NCBI RefSeq assembly: GCF_900129425.1
Contig: NZ_LT670817.1
Coordinates: 6,262,001 to 6,326,000 of the forward strand
Source: Bradyrhizobium erythrophlei
GTDB taxonomy: Bacteria > Pseudomonadota > Alphaproteobacteria > Rhizobiales > Xanthobacteraceae
Length of the DNA: 64,000 nt
Direction: 5' to 3'
The translations under genes were made by a program, and so were the position numbers. This document shows, piece after piece, positions 52,300-61,315 of this stretch. The notes under the pieces are model-generated. The model did not search any database and had not been told where the DNA came from. It was given only the letters and a program-made list of their open reading frames with translations. Each line of letters begins with the position of its first letter. The stretch's first letter is position 1.

Positions 52300-52797
52300 A
52301 TGTTTTGGAATCGGGCCATCATTCATCGAATGCTGCGCTGTTCGCTCTTGATGACAGTTCTTGCCGCCGCTCCGGCTTGCGCCGAGCCAGGCTTCGGCAA
52401 CGTGGCTGGTTCATGGTCAGGCAGCGGTTCGATGAAGCCATCGGATGGAGCGCGCGAGCGCGTCCGGTGCAAAGTTGACTACAATGTCAAGAACGCGGGT
52501 CAGTCCGTGAAAATGAATGTGCGCTGCGCCAGCGATGCTTACAAAATGGATTTGAGTGCCAACATTGATCAAAACGGCACCAACCTTTCGGGGAACTGGT
52601 TTGAAAGCCAATATCGGCAGGGAGGCAGGGTCTCGGGGCAAAACGTCAACGGCCTTATCGAAGCGAAAGTCGAGAGCGATACGATCGTTGCCCTGCTGAC
52701 GGTTCGCACAAAAGGGGACCGCCAAACATTCGTGATGGAAGCACCCGGAGCGTGGGTTTCGCAAGTTTCGATCGACCTTGTTCGAGATCCCCAATGA
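52300..52797 (+). CDS. Secreted hypothetical protein, 165 residues
   Basis: An exported protein with a signal peptide ending PACA (about residue 27) and a beta-rich mature part starting EPGFGNVAGSWSGSGSMKPSDG. Later segments (VRCKVDYNV, NVRCASDAYKMDLSANIDQNGTNLSG) repeat a strand-turn pattern and carry two Cys likely to pair. It resembles small 'SWSGxG' periplasmic proteins of rhizobia whose role I do not know. AAGGAAA lies seven bases before ATG 52300; a longer frame from 52129 lacks a signal. Confidence 0.75.
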   Translation: MFWNRAIIHRMLRCSLLMTVLAAAPACAEPGFGNVAGSWSGSGSMKPSDGARERVRCKVDYNVKNAGQSVKMNVRCASDAYKMDLSANIDQNGTNLSGNWFESQYRQGGRVSGQNVNGLIEAKVESDTIVALLTVRTKGDRQTFVMEAPGAWVSQVSIDLVRDPQ

Positions 52798-52886
52798 TGC
52801 TGCGTTCGACCCCGATGGGCTGATGGAGTTACTGTTAGTGCAGGTCTGCCGGCGCGACGCCGCAGTCTGCACGATCGTGAAGGCGT

Positions 52887-54287
52887 TTAGTTATGAGCCT
52901 GAGTTGCCAGGTCCATCCCTGGAGGCGCCTTCGCCCATGAGTAATTGTGGCTTGCGAGATCATAGCCGCGATCGAAAAGCGAAATCATATATCTCTGGTC
53001 GAACGGTTCTTTGCTGGTATCGGTAAAGTCGGATGGAATGCTCGCAAGGTTGAAGTCTATTCCCTCGCGCTTGGTGACGGAATAGATGCGGTAAAGATCT
53101 CCAATCCCCTGGTTCTTGATAAGCGTGGAGATGGAACGCTGCGTAATCGATAACACGTTCTCATTGACGGATTGCCATTCGGGATCGATTTTTCCGTTTC
53201 TAATAACGTACAATCGCGACTTCCTCGCCGGTCGACCGGGTTTTTGATCGCGGGAAACAAACGGAGATAGCGACGGAGCGATAAAGACCTGTCTGGTGAC
53301 GCCCCCATCTACATGCAGTTCGTCATAGTCCTGTCCGCCAACGCGAACCTGAATTCGGACAGGCGGAAAAACCCCTGGGAGGGTTGCCGATGCGAGTAGT
53401 ATTTTCCGAAACAGAGTGATCGCATCGCGATTGTTGCTCATCGCAATGCGTCCCATGTCCCACAATACAGGTCGTTGCGTATCAAGGTTGGTCGTGCCGA
53501 TCAGCAGAATTCGACCCTTGAGGCGCTCGCGCGCAATTTCCTGGAGAAAGGAATCGTCCACATACTTCGCGATCAATCGAGCCAAAGGTGCATCGTCGGT
53601 TAACGAGGAGCCCTCGAGCAATCCCGATACGTTGTAGGTGAAAATGTCCTTTCGGCCGTATTTTGTAAAAATCTCGCGCAGCTGACTATCGTGATCGCGT
53701 CCCAGAAATGCAAACGGAGCAATGAGGGCCCCTGAGCTGACGCCGGTGACCAGGTCGAATACTGGCCGTGTGCCCGCATCGCTCCAGCCCACCAGCACAC
53801 CGGCGCCAAAGGCACCGTCTTCGGCGCCCCCGGATATGGCGAGCAGGTTTGAGACAGCCGGCTGCCGTTCCGAGGCAAGCGGCGATCGTGTTCCCGATTT
53901 TGGCATATCCGCCATGACGATCGCCTCGATTTCCCGAGCCGGCGCGTCACCCCAAAAGCGGATGTTATGGTATCCTTCGAGTTCGACCTGGCTCGCACTT
54001 GCCTCCGGCAGAACATTGCGCGGGGAGATCGTCGCGCAGCCAGCTGTCAAAAAGACAGTGAAACCGATAAAAGCAAGCCGAGCCAGGCGCCGCACCAGCC
54101 GGCGAAAGTCATTGACTTGCTGTTCGTGTCCTGACTTCAAGGCACAGGCGACTGGCCGGATGCTACGCAGTATCAGCCACACAACAGCAAATTGCCCCAG
54201 ATACCGGAAAGTTGTCCTCAACGGGGTGACCGCAGGAAGATTGTCAACATTTCCGGATATTTCCATCGGAGGCATTCGCATGCCCAA
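52887..54287 (-). CDS. Patatin-like phospholipase lipoprotein
   Basis: Up to 466 residues. A lipobox (FLTAGC) marks lipid attachment. The patatin domain follows: GGAEDGAFGAGVLVG (oxyanion loop), GVSSGAL with the nucleophile Ser, and the catalytic Asp in VDGGVTRQ. It would hydrolyse acyl esters of membrane lipids at the envelope. The lipobox lies about 80 residues from the first Met, which is too far for a signal peptide, so the true start is probably internal, for example TTG 54140. It converges on the preceding small secreted-protein gene. Confidence 0.88.
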   Translation of the reverse strand: MGMRMPPMEISGNVDNLPAVTPLRTTFRYLGQFAVVWLILRSIRPVACALKSGHEQQVNDFRRLVRRLARLAFIGFTVFLTAGCATISPRNVLPEASASQVELEGYHNIRFWGDAPAREIEAIVMADMPKSGTRSPLASERQPAVSNLLAISGGAEDGAFGAGVLVGWSDAGTRPVFDLVTGVSSGALIAPFAFLGRDHDSQLREIFTKYGRKDIFTYNVSGLLEGSSLTDDAPLARLIAKYVDDSFLQEIARERLKGRILLIGTTNLDTQRPVLWDMGRIAMSNNRDAITLFRKILLASATLPGVFPPVRIQVRVGGQDYDELHVDGGVTRQVFIAPSLSPFVSRDQKPGRPARKSRLYVIRNGKIDPEWQSVNENVLSITQRSISTLIKNQGIGDLYRIYSVTKREGIDFNLASIPSDFTDTSKEPFDQRYMISLFDRGYDLASHNYSWAKAPPGMDLATQAHN

Positions 54288-54491
54288 TGGTTTACTTCAG
54301 ATATGAAGTCGGGGCGGATCAATGTTGGCTTTGGGGTTTTCTCGCGGCGCCGTCCTCGCTGCTCGATTTTTCAGGATGGCCTCGCGTTTACAGGGCCACC
54401 CGCAGCATCCGCTCCATGATCCGATCACGATAGATGAAAATGTGCGCCAGCGCCACCCCGACCGTAATGGCGCATCAATGTGACTTATTTT

Positions 54492-55298
54492 TCAGCGCCC
54501 GACGAATTTCGGCGGGCGTTTGGCATTGAAGGCTTCGACTCCTTCCTTGAAGTCGTCCGACTGACGCAGGCGGCTGTAGCAATGGCCTTCCAGTTCGATC
54601 GCGACCGTCAGCGTCGAATCTTCGGTGTCGTTCAACAGTTTCTTGGCGGTCCGCTGTGCCAGCGGCGCGAAGCTACGGAGTTCGTCGACCAGCTTGTCGG
54701 TGGCCTTCTCGAGCTCGGCATCGGGCACGCATTCGGTCGCGATGCCCCAATCGAAAGCCTGTTTTGCGGAAATACGCTTCGACCGCATCACGATGTCCTT
54801 GGTGCGGGTAATACCGATCATTTTCTGCAGGCGCGCAGAACCGCCCGACCCCGGAATCTGGCCGAGCTTCTGCTCCGGCAGCGCGTAAAGCGTCGTCTCC
54901 GATGCGATCCGGAAATCGCAAGCCAGCGACAGCTCGAAGCCGACCCCGAAGCAATAGCCGCGGTTGGCGACGATCACTGGTTTCGCGCAGCGCGTCGGCG
55001 ACGCGATATTCCACGCAAGCCTGGAGACCGTCTCCGGCGAGGCTTCCATGAAGCCACCGATGTTGCCGCCACTGGAAAAATGTTCGCCGACCGAACGGAC
55101 CACGATGATGCGAACCCGTGCATCGTCATCGAGCGTTTCGAACACGAGCCGCAACTGATCACGCTGCGGCATCGAAACCACATTGTAGGGCGGCCGGTCG
55201 AGAATGATGTCGGCGCGCTCATGCGCCTCATCGATTTCGACCTGGAAACCGTCGAGCTTGCCAAGGCGCGGATCGGCGAAAATGTAGGGAGAAGACAT
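54492..55298 (-). CDS. Enoyl-CoA hydratase/isomerase family protein
   Basis: A 268-residue crotonase-fold enzyme. The CoA-binding and oxyanion loops are visible: HFSSGGNIGGFMEA (first oxyanion site) and GYCFGVGFELSLACDFRIAS, then LPEQKLGQIPGSGGSARLQKMIG with the residues around the second active-site position. It hydrates or isomerises an acyl-CoA. It is the last gene of the minus-strand run with the acyl-CoA ligase and molybdenum hydroxylase genes, which suggests breakdown of a ring or chain after CoA activation. Confidence 0.93.
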   Translation of the reverse strand: MSSPYIFADPRLGKLDGFQVEIDEAHERADIILDRPPYNVVSMPQRDQLRLVFETLDDDARVRIIVVRSVGEHFSSGGNIGGFMEASPETVSRLAWNIASPTRCAKPVIVANRGYCFGVGFELSLACDFRIASETTLYALPEQKLGQIPGSGGSARLQKMIGITRTKDIVMRSKRISAKQAFDWGIATECVPDAELEKATDKLVDELRSFAPLAQRTAKKLLNDTEDSTLTVAIELEGHCYSRLRQSDDFKEGVEAFNAKRPPKFVGR

Positions 55299-55319
55299 GT
55301 TACTTCCTTTCTGATGTTG

Positions 55320-56867
55320 TCAGGCCGCGCTTGAGGGCGGCGCTTGTTCGCGTTGATAGTCGCCGGCGACGAGCAGGCGGCGCAGCAGCTTTCCAACCGG
55401 CGATTTCGGGAGGGCATCGACAAAGACGAAGCGCCGGGGGCGTTTGAAGTTCGCAAGCCCGGATGTTCGGCAGAATTGTTCGAGGTCCTGCTCGGTGACG
55501 GCGCCCCTGCGCTTCACAAACGCCGTGACGACCTTGCCCCATTTCTCGTCGGCAAGACCGACCACGGCGACTTCGAGCACGGCCGGATGAAGCGAAAGAC
55601 AGCTTTCGATCTCGACCGGCGAGACATTTTCGCCTCCGGTGATGATCATGTCGTCGACACGGCCGGTGACGAACAGATCGCCATCGCGATCGACGAAACC
55701 GGTGTCGCCGGTGAAATACCAGCCATCGCGCAGTGATTTGGCGTCGGCGTCGGGCCGGCGCCAGTAACCCTCGAAGGACTCATCGCCGGCCAGCCGCGCG
55801 ATGACCTCGCCCTCCTCATTGGGTAACGCCACGTCCGCAGCCGATTTGGCGTTCAGCTTGACCACCCGTATTTCCTGATTGATGCCGGCCTTGCCGGCCG
55901 ATCCGGGCTTGGCAGGCGCGTTCTGGTCGATGGTGAAGGTGTAGATTTCCGAACTGCCATAGTGGTTGACGAACAGATCAGGCTGGAACGCGTCGTTCAG
56001 CGTCTTCAAGAGCCCGTCGGTCATCGAAGCGCCGGCGAAGCCGAGTTTTCGCACGCTGGAGACGTCGGTCGATGCGAACTCCCGGGCATGGACCAGATCG
56101 TGGTAGAGCGTCGGCACCAGATACAGATTACTGATCTTTTCCTTTTCGATCAGCGACAGCGCCCGGCTGGTGTCGTAGCGCGGAAGACAGACGAATGTGC
56201 CGCCGATCAGCGACATCGCGATCAGCGACCGTACGCCCATGGTGTGATAGAGCGGCATCACACCGAGTGTACGTTCGCCGCGCCGATAAAGATTTTGTGC
56301 GACATGCGCGATGCCCGCGGCCCGTTCCGCGCGATGACGCCGCGGCACGCCTTTCGGCTGCGATGTGGTTCCCGATGTATAGAGCATGATCGACCAGGCT
56401 TCGGCGCTTACGCGTGGCGTCACGTCGGCCGCGGGCTCAGCGGCCAGGCGATCGAAAGCAAACGCGCCGGCCGTGTCGCCGCCCCCCGCGCAAATGCGTG
56501 CCAAAGCCGGCGCGCGTTTCGATTGCGCAACGGCTTGGGCGGAGACATCCTGGTAGACGACGGCACAGGACTCGGAATTTTCAATATAGAAATCGAGTTC
56601 GTCCGCCTTGGCGCGCCAGTTGACCGGCGTGATCACGATGCCGGCCAGTTGACAGGCCCAGTGCAGCGTGGCGGCCGCCTCGCAATTCTGCAGCACCGTG
56701 ACCAGATGATCGCCCGGTTTCAGGCCAATGCGGTCGAAGGAAGCCACCAGCGAGGAGATGCGCCCGTACCATTGGGCGTAGGTCAGCCGAACGCCGTCGT
56801 CGACGATCGCTGGAGCGTCGGGGTCGCGCGCCACACTGGCGACAAAGCTGGCTCCAAGATCAAGCAT
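55320..56867 (-). CDS. Acyl-CoA ligase (AMP-forming)
   Basis: A 515-residue adenylate-forming enzyme. The P-loop SIMLYTSGTTSQPKGVPRRHR lies near residue 160, NHYGSSEIYTFT (A5) near 295, WYFTGDTGFVDRDGDLFVTGRVDDMI (A7/A8) near 400 and the catalytic Lys in PKSPVGKLLRR near 490. It resembles benzoate- or 4-chlorobenzoate-type CoA ligases. It activates a carboxylic acid for the hydratase encoded downstream. Its start overlaps the stop of the (2Fe-2S) gene by eight bases, so translation is coupled. Confidence 0.94.
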   Translation of the reverse strand: MLDLGASFVASVARDPDAPAIVDDGVRLTYAQWYGRISSLVASFDRIGLKPGDHLVTVLQNCEAAATLHWACQLAGIVITPVNWRAKADELDFYIENSESCAVVYQDVSAQAVAQSKRAPALARICAGGGDTAGAFAFDRLAAEPAADVTPRVSAEAWSIMLYTSGTTSQPKGVPRRHRAERAAGIAHVAQNLYRRGERTLGVMPLYHTMGVRSLIAMSLIGGTFVCLPRYDTSRALSLIEKEKISNLYLVPTLYHDLVHAREFASTDVSSVRKLGFAGASMTDGLLKTLNDAFQPDLFVNHYGSSEIYTFTIDQNAPAKPGSAGKAGINQEIRVVKLNAKSAADVALPNEEGEVIARLAGDESFEGYWRRPDADAKSLRDGWYFTGDTGFVDRDGDLFVTGRVDDMIITGGENVSPVEIESCLSLHPAVLEVAVVGLADEKWGKVVTAFVKRRGAVTEQDLEQFCRTSGLANFKRPRRFVFVDALPKSPVGKLLRRLLVAGDYQREQAPPSSAA

Positions 56868-57381
56868 CTGATTTCTCTCTGCTCAAATCGCCCGCCATTT
56901 CGGCCGCGGCTTCAAGCGCCGCGCGCACGATCGGCGTGTAACCCGTGCACCGGCACAAGTGACCGCTCAGCAAACCCCGGACGCTCTCCTCATCCGGCCG
57001 TGGGTGTTCGCGCAGGAAACAATCGAGCGACATCAGAATGCCGGCGGTGCAAAAGCCGCACTGAAGCGCGTGATTGCGCTTGAATGCCGATTGCAGAATG
57101 CCGAGGCGGTCCGCCGACGGTGCCAGGCTTTCCACCGTCCGGAGCTCGCAGCCGTCGATCTGCACCGCGAGCGTCAGGCAAGCGCGCGCCGCCTTGCCGT
57201 CGATGTCGACTGTGCAAGCGCCGCATACGCCATGCTCGCAACCGACATGGGTTCCGGTCGCTCCGATTTGATACCGTAGGAAATCGGTCAGCAGCAGCCG
57301 CGGCTCCGCCTCGCCGGCGCACGGCCTGCCGTTCAGCGAGAAGCGGATGGGGTGCCGTCGGCCAGCCTGCAATCGGCTCAT
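56860..57381 (-). CDS. (2Fe-2S) small subunit of molybdenum hydroxylase
   Basis: A 173-residue iron-sulfur subunit of the CoxS/xanthine dehydrogenase type. The first plant-ferredoxin cluster is bound by GCEHGVCGACTVDIDG with a later CLTLA Cys, and the second by LQCGFCTAGILMS and GHLCRCTGY. It passes electrons between the Mo-cofactor and FAD subunits. It overlaps both neighbours by a few bases, as expected for the middle of a tightly coupled operon. Confidence 0.95.
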   Translation of the reverse strand: MSRLQAGRRHPIRFSLNGRPCAGEAEPRLLLTDFLRYQIGATGTHVGCEHGVCGACTVDIDGKAARACLTLAVQIDGCELRTVESLAPSADRLGILQSAFKRNHALQCGFCTAGILMSLDCFLREHPRPDEESVRGLLSGHLCRCTGYTPIVRAALEAAAEMAGDLSREKSDA

Positions 57382-58190
57382 TGCAGCACCTCCTGCGTCA
57401 GTTCGCGGCCGATCATGCGCACCAGGTCGCGCCGGTATCGCGCCGTGGCGTGGACATCGTCGCGGGCGTCCAGTTCGTAAGCGAAGCCGTTCAAGGCGTC
57501 GTCGAGGGCACTGCCTTCGAGGCGTGGAAAATCCCGTGCTGCCGGCATGTCGGCGACTCCCCCCACAGCGAGGCGCACGCCATCGGCCGTCTCCACCGCG
57601 GCGCAGGCGACAATGGCGAAGTCACCGTGACGGCGCGCCACCTCCCGGAATGCGCAGCGCGTTCGAACGGCTGGAAACGAAACGGCTTCGATCAGTTCGT
57701 CGTCGCCGCGGGTGGTCGCCATCATGCCGGCGAAGAAGTCCTTCGCGGTCACGCGCCGGCGCCGCTTCGCGCTGCGCAGATGCACCTCGCCACCGAGGGC
57801 CTGCAGCACCAGCGGCATTTCGGCGCTGGGATCGGCATGCGCGACCGAACCGCAAACGGTGCCCCGGCTTCGCGTTTGCGCATGACCGATCCATGGCAAC
57901 GCCAGCGCGACGAGCTGCAGGCTCCGGCCGAGTTCCGGCCAATCCAGCAACGTGGCCTGACGGACCCCGGCCCCTATCGTAACCGTTCCGCCCTTGCTCT
58001 CGATGCGTGTCAATTCGGGAAGACGCATGATGTCGATCAGCGTCCTGGGCTTTGCCAGGCGCATGTTGAGCATGGCCATCAGCGATTGGCCGCCGGCGAT
58101 GATGCGCGCGTCGCCACCTTCCTGGCGAAGTACGTCGAGCGCTTCGTCGAGATGTTCGGCTCTGATATAGTCGAATGCGGCGGGCTTCAT
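57378..58190 (-). CDS. FAD-binding medium subunit of molybdenum hydroxylase
   Basis: A 270-residue subunit of the CoxM family. The FAD motifs are ARIIAGGQSLMAMLNMRLA (about residues 28-46) and RGTVCGSVAHADPSAEMPLVL (about 108-128). It takes electrons from the iron-sulfur subunit to an acceptor. It overlaps the large-subunit gene (58187) and the small-subunit gene (57381) by four bases each. Confidence 0.95.
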   Translation of the reverse strand: MKPAAFDYIRAEHLDEALDVLRQEGGDARIIAGGQSLMAMLNMRLAKPRTLIDIMRLPELTRIESKGGTVTIGAGVRQATLLDWPELGRSLQLVALALPWIGHAQTRSRGTVCGSVAHADPSAEMPLVLQALGGEVHLRSAKRRRRVTAKDFFAGMMATTRGDDELIEAVSFPAVRTRCAFREVARRHGDFAIVACAAVETADGVRLAVGGVADMPAARDFPRLEGSALDDALNGFAYELDARDDVHATARYRRDLVRMIGRELTQEVLQ

Positions 58191-61186
58191 GGACGGCCTC
58201 CGAACAAGCGGCGCAGCTTCGCCAGCAAGGAGATGCGGGATTGCCCCGCCCCGACACCACCTGCCTTGCGCGCCAGCGCCGCGAAGAACTGACCGATGAT
58301 CACGCGCGCGGCACCGTCGAGCAGGCGGCCGCCGATGCTCGCCACCTTGCCGCCGATCGCCGCCTCATAGACGTAGCGGATCGTTGTGCCGCCATTCTCG
58401 GTCGGAATGAGGGTGATGCGCCCCTCCCCGCCACCGAATCCGAGCGCGCCTTCGGCGGACCCGCCCAGCGTGACAGCATGCGGCGGATCGAGATCGGACA
58501 GTTTCACGTCGGCGCGGTATCGCCCCTTTACCGGACCGATGCCGAGCGTCACGTCGGCGCGGAAATGCGTGTCCGAGATTTTATCAACGTTGTGGCATCC
58601 GGGGATCACAGCCTGAAGCGTCGCGGGGTCGAGCAGCATGGCCCAGACGCGCTCAGCCGGGGCGCCAACCGTCGCCTCTCCTTCGCCGCGCAGACGCCGG
58701 TCACCGTTTCGCTTCTCGATTCCCTCGGCTGCGCGCCCAGCCGGCGGTGCGGGTTCGGCGCCGCGCAAGATTAGCGCGAGTTTCGCCGGCACCAGTGGCA
58801 ACTCGACGTCTTTCAAGCCGAGCGCGTCGGCGACCGCGTTGGCGATACAGACAGGGGTCGACATGCAATTGCCCTCGCCAACGCCCTTCGACCCCAGCGG
58901 TGTGAACGGCGACGGCGTTTGCATGTGCAGAATGAGTGGATCCGGCACTTCCGCCGTCGTCGGCACCAGATAGTCGGCGAAAGTCCCGGTCAGAAAACTG
59001 CCGTCGGAGGCGTAGGCGTATTCCTCGTAGAGCGCAGCGCCGATCGCCTGGGCGAAGCCACCGCGGATTTGCCCGTCAACCATGGCCGGATGCAGGATCG
59101 TCCCGCAGTCGTGCATGGTGACGTAGCGGTCGATCCGCGTTTGCAGGGTCGTCCGATCGACCTCGACGCCGCAGAAATCGAAGATGAAGCCGTGGCACAG
59201 CGAAGAGTTGATATGGTCCTCTTCGTCCGGGGCGGTCAGCTCCGGCGGGCTCCAGAAAACGGTTTCACGAATCGTCTGTCCGACGCCGTCGGGCAGCGCG
59301 CCCGGCGCCCAGTGGCTCAGTCCCGCGAGACGGGAGAACGATACTCTGTTGTCGGGATTGCGCTTCGATCCGACGTGGCCGCCGGTGAATCCAATATCGT
59401 CAACGTCGGTATTCAACTGGCTTGCGGCGATGCGCGCCAGCCGTTGCGCGATGCGCTCGGCGGCGAGTTTCGCAGTACCCGCGACGGCGGGCGCGAAACG
59501 GCTGGCGTAATTGCCCGAAGCGATTGACCAGGCATCCTTGACCGTATCCATTTCGGTGTTGACCCTGATATCGGCGGGCGCAAGGCCGAATATGTCCGCA
59601 ACGACCTGCGACAGGACGGTGCGGTGGCCCTGCCCTTGCGGCACCGAGGCGACATGCACGGTGACAGTTCCAACCGGATCGATAGCGACCGTCGCGGTGG
59701 CCTGGGCACCGTTCTTCGGGCCGGCCTTGCGACGCTCGGCCGGCGTCAGCACGGTCGTGATGTAGCCCATGTTAGACACACTGGGCTCGACCACGGCGGT
59801 ATAGCCGATGCCGTAGAGGCGCCCCTGCGCGCGCGCCGCATCACGGCGCGATTTGAGGTCCTCAAGCGCGCCTTCGTTGACTCCGCTCCTGATCGCCTCC
59901 TGATAGTTGCCGGAGTCGAGCAGCGCACCGCTCGCTGTCCGGTACGGAAAGGCATCGGCGGCAACGAGATTGCGCCTGATGACGTCGAGCGGATCGAGAC
60001 CGAGTTCGACCGCGATGCGGTGAACCAGGCGCTCGAGCGCGAAATAGACCTGCGGGCCGCCGAAGCCGCGATTTAACCCGGTCGGCGTCTTGTTGGTGAC
60101 CACGACGCGATTGCGAACCGCGAGATGGCGAATATCGTAGGCGCCGGTCAGATTGCCGTGCATGCGATAGAGCGTCGCCGGCTCCGGAGCACGCAGATGC
60201 GCCCCGCAATCCTCGACCTGGTCCCAGTCGAGCGCGAGGATCCGGCCGTCGTCAGTGACGGCGGCGCTGAGCGTCGTGGCCCGGTTGGTAGCGGAAACCG
60301 ACGCGGTCAGATGCTCAAGCCGGTCCTCGATCCATTTGACCGGGCGTCCTGCCGCGCGCGCCGCCGCGGCGACCAGAACGATGTAGGGAAAAATCCCCTG
60401 CTTGACCCCGAAGCTGCCGCCGGAGTCCGGCGGCGTTCGCAGCCGCAGGCGGTTGCCTGGAACTCGCAGCGCCCGCGACAGCACCGCATGGATGCTGAAG
60501 GGACCCTGGAAATTGGCGAGGACGTCGTAGGCGTCGTCGCCCGGATCATATTCGGCGACCACGCCGTAGGTTTCGATCGGCGTGCAGGAATTACGCGGAT
60601 AGCGAATGTCGAGACTGATCCGATGCGCTGCCGTCGCAAAAGCCTGCTCCGGATCGCCGTAGCGAAAGGTCCGATCGCTGGCGACATTGCCGGCAAAGCC
60701 GTCGTGCAGAACCGGCGCATCCGCATCCAGCGCCGCCAGCGGATCGACCACGGCGGGTCGCGCCCGGTACTGCACCTCAATCAAATCAACCGCGTCTTCG
60801 GCCAGATAGCGATCGGTGGCAACGACAATGGCGACGGGCTCGCCGACATACCGCACGCGCTCGACCGCGATCGGCCAGCATTGTACCGGCGCCTTGACGC
60901 CAACCACCAGGCTCGCGGTCAGCGCCTTGACGTCCTCGCCGTCGAGGACAGCGACGACCCCGGCCGCTCGCTTTGCCGCGGACGTTTCGATCGAGACGAT
61001 ACCGGCGTGCGCGTGCGGCGAACGCAGGATCGCCGCGTGGAGCGTGCCGGGACGAACCCCGAGATCGTCGATAAAGCGGCCCCGTCCGGTCAGCAGCGCC
61101 GCATCTTCGACGCGCGGAATCGATCGCCCGACCCACAGCGAACCCGGCTCATGACTGGCAAATGCGTGGCTGGCGGCTTCCGCCAT
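58187..61186 (-). CDS. Molybdenum hydroxylase large subunit fused to a CoxG-like domain
   Basis: A 999-residue protein. Residues 1 to about 790 form the molybdopterin-cytosine-dinucleotide large subunit: SIPRVEDAALLTGRGRFIDD, the active-site loop GLNRGFGGPQVYFALERLV and GSKGVGEGNCMSTPV with the catalytic Glu. Residues from about 825 to 970 add an SRPBCC/CoxG-like domain (GEGEATVGAPAERVWAMLLD then GPVKGRYRADVKLSDLDPPH). The loop differs from CO dehydrogenase forms, so the substrate is probably an aromatic or heterocyclic compound. GGGAGGAC lies upstream of ATG 61186. It leads the catabolic operon. Confidence 0.94.
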   Translation of the reverse strand: MAEAASHAFASHEPGSLWVGRSIPRVEDAALLTGRGRFIDDLGVRPGTLHAAILRSPHAHAGIVSIETSAAKRAAGVVAVLDGEDVKALTASLVVGVKAPVQCWPIAVERVRYVGEPVAIVVATDRYLAEDAVDLIEVQYRARPAVVDPLAALDADAPVLHDGFAGNVASDRTFRYGDPEQAFATAAHRISLDIRYPRNSCTPIETYGVVAEYDPGDDAYDVLANFQGPFSIHAVLSRALRVPGNRLRLRTPPDSGGSFGVKQGIFPYIVLVAAAARAAGRPVKWIEDRLEHLTASVSATNRATTLSAAVTDDGRILALDWDQVEDCGAHLRAPEPATLYRMHGNLTGAYDIRHLAVRNRVVVTNKTPTGLNRGFGGPQVYFALERLVHRIAVELGLDPLDVIRRNLVAADAFPYRTASGALLDSGNYQEAIRSGVNEGALEDLKSRRDAARAQGRLYGIGYTAVVEPSVSNMGYITTVLTPAERRKAGPKNGAQATATVAIDPVGTVTVHVASVPQGQGHRTVLSQVVADIFGLAPADIRVNTEMDTVKDAWSIASGNYASRFAPAVAGTAKLAAERIAQRLARIAASQLNTDVDDIGFTGGHVGSKRNPDNRVSFSRLAGLSHWAPGALPDGVGQTIRETVFWSPPELTAPDEEDHINSSLCHGFIFDFCGVEVDRTTLQTRIDRYVTMHDCGTILHPAMVDGQIRGGFAQAIGAALYEEYAYASDGSFLTGTFADYLVPTTAEVPDPLILHMQTPSPFTPLGSKGVGEGNCMSTPVCIANAVADALGLKDVELPLVPAKLALILRGAEPAPPAGRAAEGIEKRNGDRRLRGEGEATVGAPAERVWAMLLDPATLQAVIPGCHNVDKISDTHFRADVTLGIGPVKGRYRADVKLSDLDPPHAVTLGGSAEGALGFGGGEGRITLIPTENGGTTIRYVYEAAIGGKVASIGGRLLDGAARVIIGQFFAALARKAGGVGAGQSRISLLAKLRRLFGGRP

Positions 61187-61315
61187 CCCGAACGTCCTCC
61201 CGTGCATGTTGGATGCATCAGGCGACTTTATTTACCCCATCGCGGACCGCCGCCATACCGGCCGATCTCGGGACTTACCATCGCGTCTCATTTCATCGCG
61301 CTGTGCAATGCAGCA

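Noticed and set aside
54395..54480. Minus-strand peptide ending HIFIYRDRIMERMLRVAL that looks like the tail of a membrane protein
   Set aside because: Only about 28 codons follow a TGA; too short to identify and no flanking homology could be seen.
55962..57083. A 373-codon frame antisense to the acyl-CoA ligase
   Set aside because: It overlaps the ligase and the iron-sulfur gene completely and shows only shadow composition.
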